Shown here in pieces: positions 25,187 to 33,367 of a stretch of DNA of 64,000 bases; within the stretch, counting starts at the first letter, position 1; each line of letters begins with the position of its first letter. Source of the DNA: Desulfosalsimonas propionicica. Lineage in GTDB: Bacteria > Desulfobacterota > Desulfobacteria > Desulfobacterales > Desulfosalsimonadaceae. The stretch is from positions 62,001-126,000 of the forward strand of contig NZ_JACDUS010000002.1 of assembly GCF_013761005.1 (NCBI RefSeq). Reading direction: 5' to 3'. Below the pieces are notes generated by a model. It saw only the letters and a list, made by a program, of their open reading frames with translations. It made no database searches and had not been told where the DNA came from. The translations under genes were made by a program, and so were the position numbers.

Positions 25187-25656
25187 AGGTTGTCGAGGTT
25201 CTTGGTCTGCTCCCGGTTGCCGATAACCATGAGCATATCTCCGGGCAGGATCACCTCGTTGACATCCGGGCTGCCAATCATTGTTTCACCGCGCTGGATG
25301 CCGATAATCGTGGTTCCGGTCCGGGATCGGATCTGGCTGTCAATGATTTTCTGGTTGGCAATGCAGCTGTCAGGCTCCACGCGAAGCCATTCCAGGCGCA
25401 CTGTTTTTAAAAAAAGTTCCACCCGGTCGTCGGTGACCGGCTGGTAATCCACGCCCAGCAGGATAGTGCCCAGCTGACGGGCTTCTTCATCCGTGAGACT
25501 GAGGGTGAAGTCCGGATCATCTTCCTCGTCTTTGTCAAAATGGTAGATTTCCCGGCTGCCGTTGTGGTGTAAAATCACGGTTACCTGCTCGTCATTAACC
25601 GTCTTGAAGGAATAGCGTTTCCCGATTCCCGGCAGTTCAGTGGTTTTGATCTGCAT
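25174..25656 (-). CDS. khtT: Antiporter regulatory subunit with TrkA-C domain, KhtT type
   Basis: 160 residues. The N-terminal part (ELPGIGKRYSFKTVNDEQVTVILHHNGSREIYHF) matches the KhtT-type domain. The C-terminal 70 residues (VEPDSCIANQKIIDSQIRSRTGTTIIGIQRGE, DVNEVILPGDMLMVIGN) are a TrkA-C/RCK-C ligand-binding domain. In studied systems KhtT inhibits KhtU and senses pH or cyclic di-AMP; the ligand here is unknown. The coding overlap with the antiporter implies coupled translation. It is divergent from the channel gene at 25870. Confidence 0.88.
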   Translation of the reverse strand: MQIKTTELPGIGKRYSFKTVNDEQVTVILHHNGSREIYHFDKDEEDDPDFTLSLTDEEARQLGTILLGVDYQPVTDDRVELFLKTVRLEWLRVEPDSCIANQKIIDSQIRSRTGTTIIGIQRGETMIGSPDVNEVILPGDMLMVIGNREQTKNLDNLCKL

Positions 25657-25869
25657 GGGGCGATTCTCCTTTTTGGTTTTTGGTATTGTTTTTTCAATAT
25701 TTGTTTTTGTTCAATACTGCAATTGTTTTTGCTATTGAACAAGCCCCTTTGCTGTGGACGGATTTTCGGGCCGGCAATAAGCATTGGACCGGAAACACGA
25801 AATCTGTTATCCGGATGGACAAGTATCGGCGCAGATTTCGGCAAAATCCGCTAAAAAAGGCTGCCCTGG

Positions 25870-27573
25870 ATGAAAACCATGGCCACACAATTGTCCCTGC
25901 TTTTCGGAGAAAGACAGCAGAAAGGCAACATACGGCTGCTGGCCAAGTTTCTCCTGGTCCTGGTGCTGTTTTTTGTACTCTACAGCATACTGTTTCACAT
26001 GCTGATGCTTTATGAGGGTCGCCAGTATTCCTGGGTTACCGGATTTTACTGGACTCTGACCACGATGTCCACCCTTGGATTCGGCGATATTACCTTTCAC
26101 AGTGATGCGGGAAGAATTTTTTCCGTGGTGGTGCTGCTCAGCGGCATTGTTTTTCTGCTGGTCATGCTGCCGTTTACCTTTATTCAGTTTTTCTACGCCC
26201 CGTGGCTTGAAGCCCAGAACAAGGCCAGGGCCCCGCGGGCAGTGCCCAATGATCTTTCCGGACACGTTATTTTGACGCATTTCGACGATGTGGCCGTGAA
26301 TCTGATTGAAAAGCTTCAACGTTATGCTGTGGCCTGCGTGATTGTGATCCCTGAACTGCAAAGCGCCCTGGATCTCCACGATATGGGCTATCACGTGGTC
26401 GTCGGTGAACTCGATGATCCGGAAACCTACCGCCGGCTTCGAATCGAGGCCGCTGCCATGGCCCTGGTTTTAAACGATGACATCACCAGCACCAATATCA
26501 TCTACAGCATCCGGGAAGTCAGTGACCATGTGAAGACCGTAACCAACGCGGATGTCGGCGACTCGGTGGATATTCTGGAGCTGGCCGGCAGCAGCCATGT
26601 GTTCCGGTTTACCCAGATGCTTGGAAAGGCTTTGTCCAGGCGGGTTCTGGGCGTGAGCATGAAGGCCAACGTCATCGGCGCCTTTGACCGGCTGCTGATT
26701 GCCGAGGCCCCTGTCATGCGCACCTGGCTTCAGGGCAAAACCCTGGCTCAAAGCAATCTGCGCCAGGCCACCGGCGTGAATGTGGTGGGGATCTGGGAGA
26801 AAAATCAGTTCATGATTCCGGCGGCTCAAAGTTTTCTGGGCGAATCCACTGTAGTGGTGCTGGCCGGAACCGAGGCCCAGCTGGAGCGATTTGATGTTTC
26901 CATCGGCCATGATGCAGGTAGCACAAACGACCATGCGCCGGTGATGGTGCTCGGCGGCGGCCGGGTGGGTCAGTCCGTGGCCATGTCTCTGGAAGCCCGG
27001 CAGATCGATTTCCGGGTGGTGGAAAAGCGGTCCGTGATCGCCTCCAAAGATTCCAGGTATATCCACGGCAGCGCCGCTGATCTTGATGTGCTCACCCGGG
27101 CGGGCATCAATGAAAGCCCTTCAATTATCATTACCACTCACGACGACAATCTCAATATTTATCTGACCATCTACTGCCGCCGCCTCCGGCCGGATGTCCA
27201 GATTATCAGCCGTGCCAGCCTGGACCGCAACATCAATACCCTGCACCGGGCCGGGGCCAACCTTGTGCTGTCCTACAGTTCTCTGGTGACTGCCACCGTC
27301 ATGAACCTGCTTCATCCCCAGCAGATGCTCATGCTTTCAGAGGGACTCAACGTGTTTCGGGTCACGGTGACCCGAAAGCTTGAGAACAAGCCTTTGATGA
27401 AACTGCAGATCCGCGAGCAGACCGGTTGCAGCGTGGTGGCGGTGAAAAAACACGAAGACCTAGTCATCAACCCTGAGCCTGACATTGTTGTCCGCCAGGG
27501 GGATGAACTGGTTCTGATCGGTTCTGCCGAATCAGAAAAGCGGTTTACGGAAAAATACCCGGCAGCTGTTTGA
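25870..27573 (+). CDS. TrkA-N-type potassium channel with two RCK domains
   Basis: 567 residues. Two membrane helices (about 23-48 and 85-110) flank a pore loop with filter TLGFGD (68-73), a common variant of TVGYGD. A first RCK domain (about 128-260) begins HVILTHFDDVAVNLI, lacking the GxGxxG nucleotide motif. A second (about 355-480) begins VMVLGGGRVGQSVAMSL and keeps it. A TrkA-C domain (about 490-565, TVTRKLENKPLMKL, VRQGDELVLIGS) ends the protein. It should be a ligand-gated K+ channel of the inner membrane, in a pair with the divergent KhtTU genes for K+ homeostasis. Confidence 0.88.
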   Translation: MKTMATQLSLLFGERQQKGNIRLLAKFLLVLVLFFVLYSILFHMLMLYEGRQYSWVTGFYWTLTTMSTLGFGDITFHSDAGRIFSVVVLLSGIVFLLVMLPFTFIQFFYAPWLEAQNKARAPRAVPNDLSGHVILTHFDDVAVNLIEKLQRYAVACVIVIPELQSALDLHDMGYHVVVGELDDPETYRRLRIEAAAMALVLNDDITSTNIIYSIREVSDHVKTVTNADVGDSVDILELAGSSHVFRFTQMLGKALSRRVLGVSMKANVIGAFDRLLIAEAPVMRTWLQGKTLAQSNLRQATGVNVVGIWEKNQFMIPAAQSFLGESTVVVLAGTEAQLERFDVSIGHDAGSTNDHAPVMVLGGGRVGQSVAMSLEARQIDFRVVEKRSVIASKDSRYIHGSAADLDVLTRAGINESPSIIITTHDDNLNIYLTIYCRRLRPDVQIISRASLDRNINTLHRAGANLVLSYSSLVTATVMNLLHPQQMLMLSEGLNVFRVTVTRKLENKPLMKLQIREQTGCSVVAVKKHEDLVINPEPDIVVRQGDELVLIGSAESEKRFTEKYPAAV

Positions 27574-27593
27574 AAATCCGGCCTTTCTAAGTC

Positions 27594-28090
27594 ACTTTAA
27601 AAAAGTTGCTGTTCGTGCCTGGTTCTATCATTTTCGCATGATGCCGGCCCGGTGGCGGTTTGCTCCCGGCCGACCGCTTGCGCGCTCAATGCGACTCGCA
27701 AACCACCCCCGGGCCGGCATCATGGCCGACTATATGTAAAGTTTCACACCAAAGGAGCCCGGGGCAACACATTCAAGTCCTGGAAGTAACATCAAAAAAA
27801 GTTGCCGTTAATGCTGGACCCCGGGGTTTGGACCGGGGAGAACGCTTCCAAGGAAGTCCAAGGACGGGGTCGGTTTTTGAAGCGACATTGAGCATTTACG
27901 GAAAAATTCAGCAAATGCCGAAGCTAAAAAATTTCAAATTGTTTGAGGCCGACAGGCCGAGTTTTTGAAATTTTAAGCGAAGGCATTGGCTGAATCCGTA
28001 AACGCTCAGGAGCGAAAAAACTGACCCCGGCCGCAGGACTTCCTTCCTGACAAACATCGGACGCAGTAAAAAGCTTTTTAAGATTCCATC
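27594..28090 (+). repeat. Long dispersed repeat element, copy LRE-1 (~495 bp)
   Basis: Matches 55493-55955 over its full length. It contains two strong hairpins. H1: 26-nt arms 27638-27663 and 27698-27723 (ATGATGCCGGCCCGG...GGTTTGC, 24 of 26 paired). H2: 27890-28006, with stems GAGC, TTTACGGA, TTCAGC, AATGCC and an apical GGCC-GACA-GGCC. It ends in AAAAAGCTTTTTAAGATTCCATC, the terminus shared with the 121-bp palindrome. Short ORFs run through it (27660-27968) and one is partly conserved in the other copy, but the paired changes in H2 favour a structural role. Confidence 0.8.
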
Positions 28091-28155
28091 AAACTTGAAA
28101 ATCGCTCAATTCAAATATGATTGTCTGCCTGTATTGCATTTTTTTTAAAATGGCA

Positions 28156-28197
28156 TTGACATTTTACTGAATCTGATTTTAATATCTGAGTCAGATT
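28156..28197 (+). promoter_or_regulatory. Promoter and operator candidate of the acyl-CoA catabolic operon
   Basis: TTGACA (28156-28161) is followed after 17-18 bases by TTAATAT (28179-28185), a plausible sigma-70 promoter. AATCTGA (28170-28176) and TCAGATT (28191-28197) form an inverted repeat across the -10 region, and CTGAGTCAG (28186-28194) is itself symmetric. The layout suits repression by the TetR-type protein encoded at 30606. Confidence 0.55.
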
Positions 28198-28265
28198 TTG
28201 TTTATGAATCAGCTTTTAATATTTAACAATTCTTTATACCGCTATTTTCCAGACAGGAGCAGCTG

Positions 28266-29408
28266 ATGGACTTTGCCTTCACCAGAGAGCAGCAAATGTT
28301 TAAAAAAGAAATCATCCGGTTTGCCAAAAAGGAAATCGTGCCCCGGGTTCAGGAACATGACCGAAACGAGGCCTTTGACTTTGAAGCCTTTCGAAAACTG
28401 GGACGCTTCGGCATCCTGGGGCTGCATTTTCCGGAACAATACGGCGGCTCAGGAGCCGATGTGGTCACCACGGTCATGGCCGGGGAGGCCCTTGGAGAGG
28501 CCGGAGTCGACGGCGGACTCACATTGGCTTACGGCGCTCACTCCTTTTTGTGTGCAGACACCATCCTGCGCCATGCCACAGAAGAGCAGCGTCAGAAATA
28601 TCTGCCCCGCCTGGCCAGCGGAGAATGGATCGGGTGCATGGGACTGACCGAGCCGGACGCGGGCTCGGATGTGGCCTCTATGAGGACCACGGCGGAAAAA
28701 AAAGGGGACAAGTATGTTTTAAACGGCAGCAAGATCTTTATCACCAACGGGCCCATTGCCGATGTGGCCGTGGTTTATGCCAAAACCGATCCGGGTGCCC
28801 AGCACGCCGGTATTTCCGCCTTTATCGTGGAAAAGGGAACCAAAGGCTTTGAGGCCGGCCCCCCGTTGATCAAGATGGGCGTGCGCACCTCCCAGACCTC
28901 TGAGCTGTTTTTCAGCAACTGCGAAATTCCTGTGGAAAATCTTCTGGGCGCAGAGGGCGAAGGCTTTAACATGTCGCTTCAGACCGTGGAATGGGACCGC
29001 AGCGCGCTTTTGACACCTTTTGTGGGAGCGGCCCGATACATGCTCAATGCCTGTGCCGATTATGCCAAAAAGCGCGAACAGTTCGGCCGTCCCATTGGAA
29101 AATTTCAGGCCACCAAACACAAGCTGGCCAATATCCGTATCTTTTACGAGGCCGCCCAAAGCCTGGCCTACCGGATTGCCTGGTGCAAGGACCAGGGCCG
29201 CCCGTTAAATCACCTGGAGGCGGCTGTGGCAAAGCTGTTTGTAGGCGACTGGTCCATGGGCCCGGCCAATGATGCCATGGTCCTGTTTGGGGGCTACGGC
29301 TACTGCCATGAGTACAACATGGAACGCATTTTCAGAGACAGCCGGCTGGCGCCCATCGGCGGCGGCACATCCGATATTCAGAAAATGATTATTTCACGGC
29401 TTATATAG
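28266..29408 (+). CDS. Acyl-CoA dehydrogenase 1
   Basis: 380 residues, full family length: N-terminal helices, LTEPDAGSDVASM flavin/substrate motif (127-139), middle beta domain, C-terminal helical domain with REQFGRPIGKFQATKHKLA. The base position equivalent to Glu254 of isovaleryl-CoA dehydrogenase is Asp244 (TVEWDRSAL). The alternative MCAD-type site is Gly (IGGGTSDIQ). So it is of the isovaleryl/long-chain type but with a shortened carboxylate. AGGAG precedes ATG 28266. It heads an operon whose members suggest oxidation of a branched or isoprenoid acyl-CoA, passing electrons to ETF. Confidence 0.92.
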   Translation: MDFAFTREQQMFKKEIIRFAKKEIVPRVQEHDRNEAFDFEAFRKLGRFGILGLHFPEQYGGSGADVVTTVMAGEALGEAGVDGGLTLAYGAHSFLCADTILRHATEEQRQKYLPRLASGEWIGCMGLTEPDAGSDVASMRTTAEKKGDKYVLNGSKIFITNGPIADVAVVYAKTDPGAQHAGISAFIVEKGTKGFEAGPPLIKMGVRTSQTSELFFSNCEIPVENLLGAEGEGFNMSLQTVEWDRSALLTPFVGAARYMLNACADYAKKREQFGRPIGKFQATKHKLANIRIFYEAAQSLAYRIAWCKDQGRPLNHLEAAVAKLFVGDWSMGPANDAMVLFGGYGYCHEYNMERIFRDSRLAPIGGGTSDIQKMIISRLI

Positions 29409-29457
29409 GGCAGGGCACCATTGATGGAAATGCAACCATGCCCGGAAAGAGGCGAAA

Positions 29458-30594
29458 ATGAACTATGATTTCACCCGGCAGGAAACCGCTTTGTTTGCCG
29501 ATGTTACAAAAGCTGTAAAAGAATTCACGGAGGACGGCAAACTTGATTGCCGCAAAAATGCACTGGATAAAAAATCCCTGCAGCCGATTCTCCGCTCCCT
29601 TGCCAAAACTCCCTATCTGAAACTGGGCCTTGAGCCGGAAGACGGGTTAAACGGTCACTTAAGTCTTATGGGCGCCATGGAAGTGCTGGCTGCAGCATCA
29701 CCTTCGGCATATCTGGCCGTGGAGGCTTCAACACGTCTTTTTGGCCGGGCCGTCTGCCAGTGGGCAAATCCGGATCAGAAAAAAAGGCTTCTTCCACAGC
29801 TTCTGGCCGGAGAGGTCATCGGGGCCCTGGCCCTTTCAGAGGCCAATGTGTCTGTTGAAAATCAGCCGTTTGTTACAAGCGGGAAAAAAGATGGTTCAAA
29901 CGTTGTGATAAACGGCAAAAAGCAATATGTCATCAACGCGCCGTCAGCTGACTGGATTGCGGCGGCCGGCACTTATGATGATTCCATGGCACTGTTTTTT
30001 ATAGAAAAAAATACACCCGGACTGGTGGTAAACCCCCCGCTTGAAACCATGGGATATGAGGGCGCCCTTATTGCCGGCATTTCCCTGGAGGACTGCCAAA
30101 TACCGGAAAGCCAGGTTGTGCTTCCCTCTGCGGGGCAAGACATCCCGGCCATGATCCGGATGTGGGAAAATCAGATGATTCTGGGGGCAAGTCTCGGGAT
30201 ATCTTCTGCTGCCTTTGACGCGGCCTGTAATTTTGCCAAATCCCACAAAAGCGGTTCAAAGCCCGTTATCGCTTATCAGGAAATCGGCTTCAAGCTTGCC
30301 GAGATGCTCACTTTGCTTCAGACTTCCCAGCTTCTGGCATACCGAACGGCCTGGACCCTGGAGACAAACCCCAAAGAGGCCCGGGAGTTGATGTGGTGCG
30401 CCAAGGTTTTTTGCACTGAATCAGCCGAGCAGATCTGCAGCCAGGCGCTGCAGGTGATGGGGGCGGCGGGATGTGTGGAAGGCAACCGGGCACAGACAGC
30501 TTACAGGTGCGCCAAGTATAACCAGGTCACAGGCACTTCAACAGAGATTGCCCGGGTGAAAATCGGGGATGCCGAACTGGGTTACCGGGAATAG
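29458..30594 (+). CDS. Acyl-CoA dehydrogenase-like protein 2 (degenerate)
   Basis: 378 residues with the acyl-CoA dehydrogenase fold, but signature motifs are weak. LSEANVSVENQ replaces the TEPxAGSD loop (127-137). The E-R pair of the isovaleryl type reads E237-N238 (RMWENQM). The C-terminal loop is GTSTEIARVKIG. It could still be active on an unusual substrate, or act as a non-catalytic partner of dehydrogenase 1, as some acyl-CoA dehydrogenases form heteromers. It begins 49 bases after that gene, with GAGG before ATG, and precedes the regulator gene by 11 bases. Confidence 0.85.
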   Translation: MNYDFTRQETALFADVTKAVKEFTEDGKLDCRKNALDKKSLQPILRSLAKTPYLKLGLEPEDGLNGHLSLMGAMEVLAAASPSAYLAVEASTRLFGRAVCQWANPDQKKRLLPQLLAGEVIGALALSEANVSVENQPFVTSGKKDGSNVVINGKKQYVINAPSADWIAAAGTYDDSMALFFIEKNTPGLVVNPPLETMGYEGALIAGISLEDCQIPESQVVLPSAGQDIPAMIRMWENQMILGASLGISSAAFDAACNFAKSHKSGSKPVIAYQEIGFKLAEMLTLLQTSQLLAYRTAWTLETNPKEARELMWCAKVFCTESAEQICSQALQVMGAAGCVEGNRAQTAYRCAKYNQVTGTSTEIARVKIGDAELGYRE

Positions 30595-30605
30595 AAAGGA
30601 TTGAG

Positions 30606-31298
30606 ATGCCGGAGAAAAAACCCGGGGATGATTCCAAAAAAATGACCAAATCCGCCCTTCGCCGCCAGCGGGAAAGAGAAAAGCGTGTGGAGACCATTTT
30701 GCGGGCTGCAGAAACCCTTTTTGCCAATGAAGGATTTCACAAGGCCGGCATGGAGCAGATTGCCGATGCGGCCGAAGTATCAGTGGGAGCGGTTTATTTC
30801 TACTTCAGAAACAAGGAGGATCTGCTGATCCGGATGATGGACGAAATCGGCTATCTGCTGCGATCCATTCTGGGCCGGGAATTTAAGGCCCACGGGGGCA
30901 CCCTTGAGGGCTTTAAACGGGCGGGGCATGCCTTTTTTGAAGTTTTTTGCGTCAATTACCCGGAGCAGGCAGCGATTTTGTTCCGGGAGTCGGTGGGCAA
31001 AAGCGACCTTGTGGAGCAGCGCCGCAAGGTGATTTTTGATCAATGTACCAGCGATGTGCTTCAGGCATTAAACACGGTCAGCCGCAACCAGGTCGTGGCC
31101 TTCAAGGGGCGGTTTTCCGCTGAAGTCATTGCTGTGAGCATTATGGGAATCTATGAGCGGGTGGCCTACCATTACCTTCTCTGGCAGGACCGGGCCGAAG
31201 ATCTCACCGATATCGGCAGGGATGCGGTTGCCTTTATCGCCGGCGGGGTCAGCAACCTGTTCGAGGAACCGGATCAGGAGGGGAGAGGGGAAAAATGA
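30606..31298 (+). CDS. TetR/AcrR-family regulator
   Basis: 230 residues. A basic N-terminal tail (KKPGDDSKKMTKSALRRQREREK) precedes the TetR helix-turn-helix: ILRAAETLFANEGFHKAGMEQIADAAEVSVGAVYFYFRNKEDLL (about 37-80). The C-terminal ligand domain resembles regulators of fatty-acid metabolism. It sits inside the operon it probably controls; the inverted repeat at 28170-28197 is the most likely operator. Its stop overlaps the next start (ATGA at 31295-31298). An acyl-CoA is the likely inducer, by analogy with FadR/PsrA/LiuR-like systems; this is inference. Confidence 0.9.
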   Translation: MPEKKPGDDSKKMTKSALRRQREREKRVETILRAAETLFANEGFHKAGMEQIADAAEVSVGAVYFYFRNKEDLLIRMMDEIGYLLRSILGREFKAHGGTLEGFKRAGHAFFEVFCVNYPEQAAILFRESVGKSDLVEQRRKVIFDQCTSDVLQALNTVSRNQVVAFKGRFSAEVIAVSIMGIYERVAYHYLLWQDRAEDLTDIGRDAVAFIAGGVSNLFEEPDQEGRGEK

Positions 31299-32152
31299 AA
31301 AAAATTCTTGCTTTGATAGGATCTCCGAGAAAGCTGGGCAATTGCGAGATCGTGGCAAAAATGATCAGTGGCCAGGTTAAAGAGCCTCATGAACTAAATC
31401 TTCTGCGGATTTCTGATTTTAATATAAAGTTGTGCAGGGGTTGTTATATGTGTCTGATCAAAAACAAGTGTCCTTTAAAAGACGACCTGGACCTTGTAAT
31501 TGACGCATTTGCCCAAGCCGATGCCTTTATCGTGGCCGCACCCACCTACTGCCTCGGGGCCAATGCCGCACTGAAGCTTTTGGCCGACCGTATCCTTTTC
31601 TTTTATTCAAGAAATGCAGAAATTTGGGGAAAGCCGGCTGTCGGCGTGGGAGTCGCGGGTATCGAGGGAAAGGAAGGAAGCACCAAGCTGCAGATCGACT
31701 CCTTTATGACCCTGTTTCAGATGCAGATCAAGGCAAGTGAAATTCTTTATGGCGCAATGCCGGGTGAGGCCGCATTGGAGGATGCAAACAAGCCGCTGAT
31801 CAGCGGACTTGCAAACGCATTGTTGAATGATCCGGTTAAAGACGCTGCGCCCGGATGTCCCCTTTGCGGAGGAGATACATTCCGGTTTTACGAAAACAAC
31901 AGGGTCAGGTGCATGCTGTGCAGCAACGAAGGAAAGGTTGATACAAGCGGTTCGTTTCCTGTTTTTCACATCGGGACATCTTCCCACGAACTTCTGCTCA
32001 CACAGCAGGACGCCCTTTCCCACGGGCAGTGGCTCCAGCAGATGAAGCACAAATTCGGGGAGGATAAAACAAAGCTCAAACAGGTTACCCGCCAGTATGC
32101 GGACATGGGCAGCTGGATCAGACCGTCTGAAAAAACCAGAGACAGGGCCTGA
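31295..32152 (+). CDS. NADPH-dependent FMN reductase / flavodoxin-like protein with zinc ribbon
   Basis: 285 residues. LALIGSPRKLGNCEIVAKM (5-23) is the phosphate-binding loop of the flavodoxin-like NADPH:FMN reductase family. RGCYMCLIKNKCPLKDDLD follows, then the flavin contact APTYCLGANAALK. From about 185, CPLCGGDTFRFYENNRVRCMLC is an added zinc ribbon not present in most relatives. It probably transfers electrons within the catabolic pathway or reduces an enoyl or aromatic compound; substrate unknown. Start overlaps the regulator stop. The next gene begins 23 bases later. Confidence 0.85.
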   Translation: MKKILALIGSPRKLGNCEIVAKMISGQVKEPHELNLLRISDFNIKLCRGCYMCLIKNKCPLKDDLDLVIDAFAQADAFIVAAPTYCLGANAALKLLADRILFFYSRNAEIWGKPAVGVGVAGIEGKEGSTKLQIDSFMTLFQMQIKASEILYGAMPGEAALEDANKPLISGLANALLNDPVKDAAPGCPLCGGDTFRFYENNRVRCMLCSNEGKVDTSGSFPVFHIGTSSHELLLTQQDALSHGQWLQQMKHKFGEDKTKLKQVTRQYADMGSWIRPSEKTRDRA

Positions 32153-32175
32153 GCGTCGTGGCCAAAGAGGAAAAA

Positions 32176-33336
32176 ATGGATAATCCCGCAGACAGTCGTT
32201 TTTACCAGAAGTATTTTAGCAAACAGCACGACATGCTTCGAAAGGCGGTTCGTGAGTTTGTCCGGAAAGAAATTGCGCCTTTTGTGGACGACTGGGAAGA
32301 ACAAGGCGGCTTTCCCCGGGAGCTGTATAAAAAAGTGGGCGAACTGGGTTACAGCAGCGTGTCTTACCCGGAAGACGTCGGCGGATCCGGGGGCGATCTG
32401 TTTGAGGAAATCGTTGTCAACGAGGAATTTATGCGCGGCGGGTCTCCGGGTCTTGTGGCCAGTCTGTATTCCCACGGCATTGCCCTGCCGCCCCTGATCA
32501 AGTACGGCACCCCGGAGCAGAAGGAAAAATTTGTCAAGCCCGTTGTGGCCGGCGACCGGGTGGCTGCCCTGGCTGTGACCGAGCCCGGGGGCGGATCAGA
32601 TGTGGCCAGCCTGCAGACCACGGCCGTGCCCGACAAGGATTGCTACATTGTTAACGGTAGCAAAACCTTTATCACTTCGGCCATCAATGCGGACCAGATT
32701 ACATGTGCCGTCAGAACGGGCGGGGACGGGGCCCACGGCATCAGCCTGCTGGTCATCGAGGCAGATACACCCGGATATTCCGTGTCGGATAAACTCAAAA
32801 AAACCGGATGGTGGACATCGGATACAGGACAGATTTTTTTCGACGACTGCCGGGTACCCGTGGAAAACCGCATTGGCGAGGAAAACAAGGGCTTTTATTA
32901 CCAGATGGAAAATTTCCAGTCTGAGCGCCTGGCCATGGCTGTTCAGTCAAATATGATTTCCCGGATGTGCCTGGAAGAAGCCATTAAATATGCCAAAAAA
33001 CGCACAGCCTTTGGAAAGACCCTGACCGGCTTCCAGGTGACCCGCCACAAGATCGCGGAAATGGCCACCCGGGTGGAGGCGAGCTCCGAGTTTACCTACC
33101 GGGTGGCGGCCATGGTCAATGCCGGGGAATATAAGGTTGCCGAAGTCTCCATGGCCAAAAATTTTGCCTGTCAGGTGGCCAACAGGGTGACATTTGACGC
33201 CACCCAGATTTTCGGCGGATACGGGTTTATCCGGGGTCACCTGGTGGAGCGCCTGTACCGGGACAACCGGATTTACTCTATTGGCGGCGGCACCCATGAA
33301 ATCATGAACGAGGTGATTTCAAAGATGATTCTGTAA
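32176..33336 (+). CDS. Acyl-CoA dehydrogenase 3 (citronellyl/isovaleryl-CoA type)
   Basis: 386 residues with canonical motifs: VTEPGGGSDVASLQ (134-147), GSKTFITSA, WWTSDTGQIFFDDCRVP, and KKRTAFGKTLTGFQVTRHKIAEMATR. The base is Glu250 (FQSERLAMA), at the isovaleryl/long-chain position; the C-terminal loop reads IGGGTHEI. This resembles the dehydrogenase that makes the alpha,beta-unsaturated substrate of an acyl-CoA carboxylase in leucine (LiuA) or acyclic terpene (AtuD) pathways. The carboxylase genes follow directly, supporting this. ATG 32176 chosen over an upstream GTG because AAAGAGG precedes it. Confidence 0.92.
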   Translation: MDNPADSRFYQKYFSKQHDMLRKAVREFVRKEIAPFVDDWEEQGGFPRELYKKVGELGYSSVSYPEDVGGSGGDLFEEIVVNEEFMRGGSPGLVASLYSHGIALPPLIKYGTPEQKEKFVKPVVAGDRVAALAVTEPGGGSDVASLQTTAVPDKDCYIVNGSKTFITSAINADQITCAVRTGGDGAHGISLLVIEADTPGYSVSDKLKKTGWWTSDTGQIFFDDCRVPVENRIGEENKGFYYQMENFQSERLAMAVQSNMISRMCLEEAIKYAKKRTAFGKTLTGFQVTRHKIAEMATRVEASSEFTYRVAAMVNAGEYKVAEVSMAKNFACQVANRVTFDATQIFGGYGFIRGHLVERLYRDNRIYSIGGGTHEIMNEVISKMIL

Positions 33337-33367
33337 CTTTGAACCTTGAACCTATAAGGAATTGCTC

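Noticed and set aside
27660-27968. 102-codon ORF inside the long repeat, partly conserved in the second copy
   Set aside because: The frame covers hairpins whose pairing is kept while the residues change. It has no ribosome site, and the other copy has it in pieces. Treated as non-coding.
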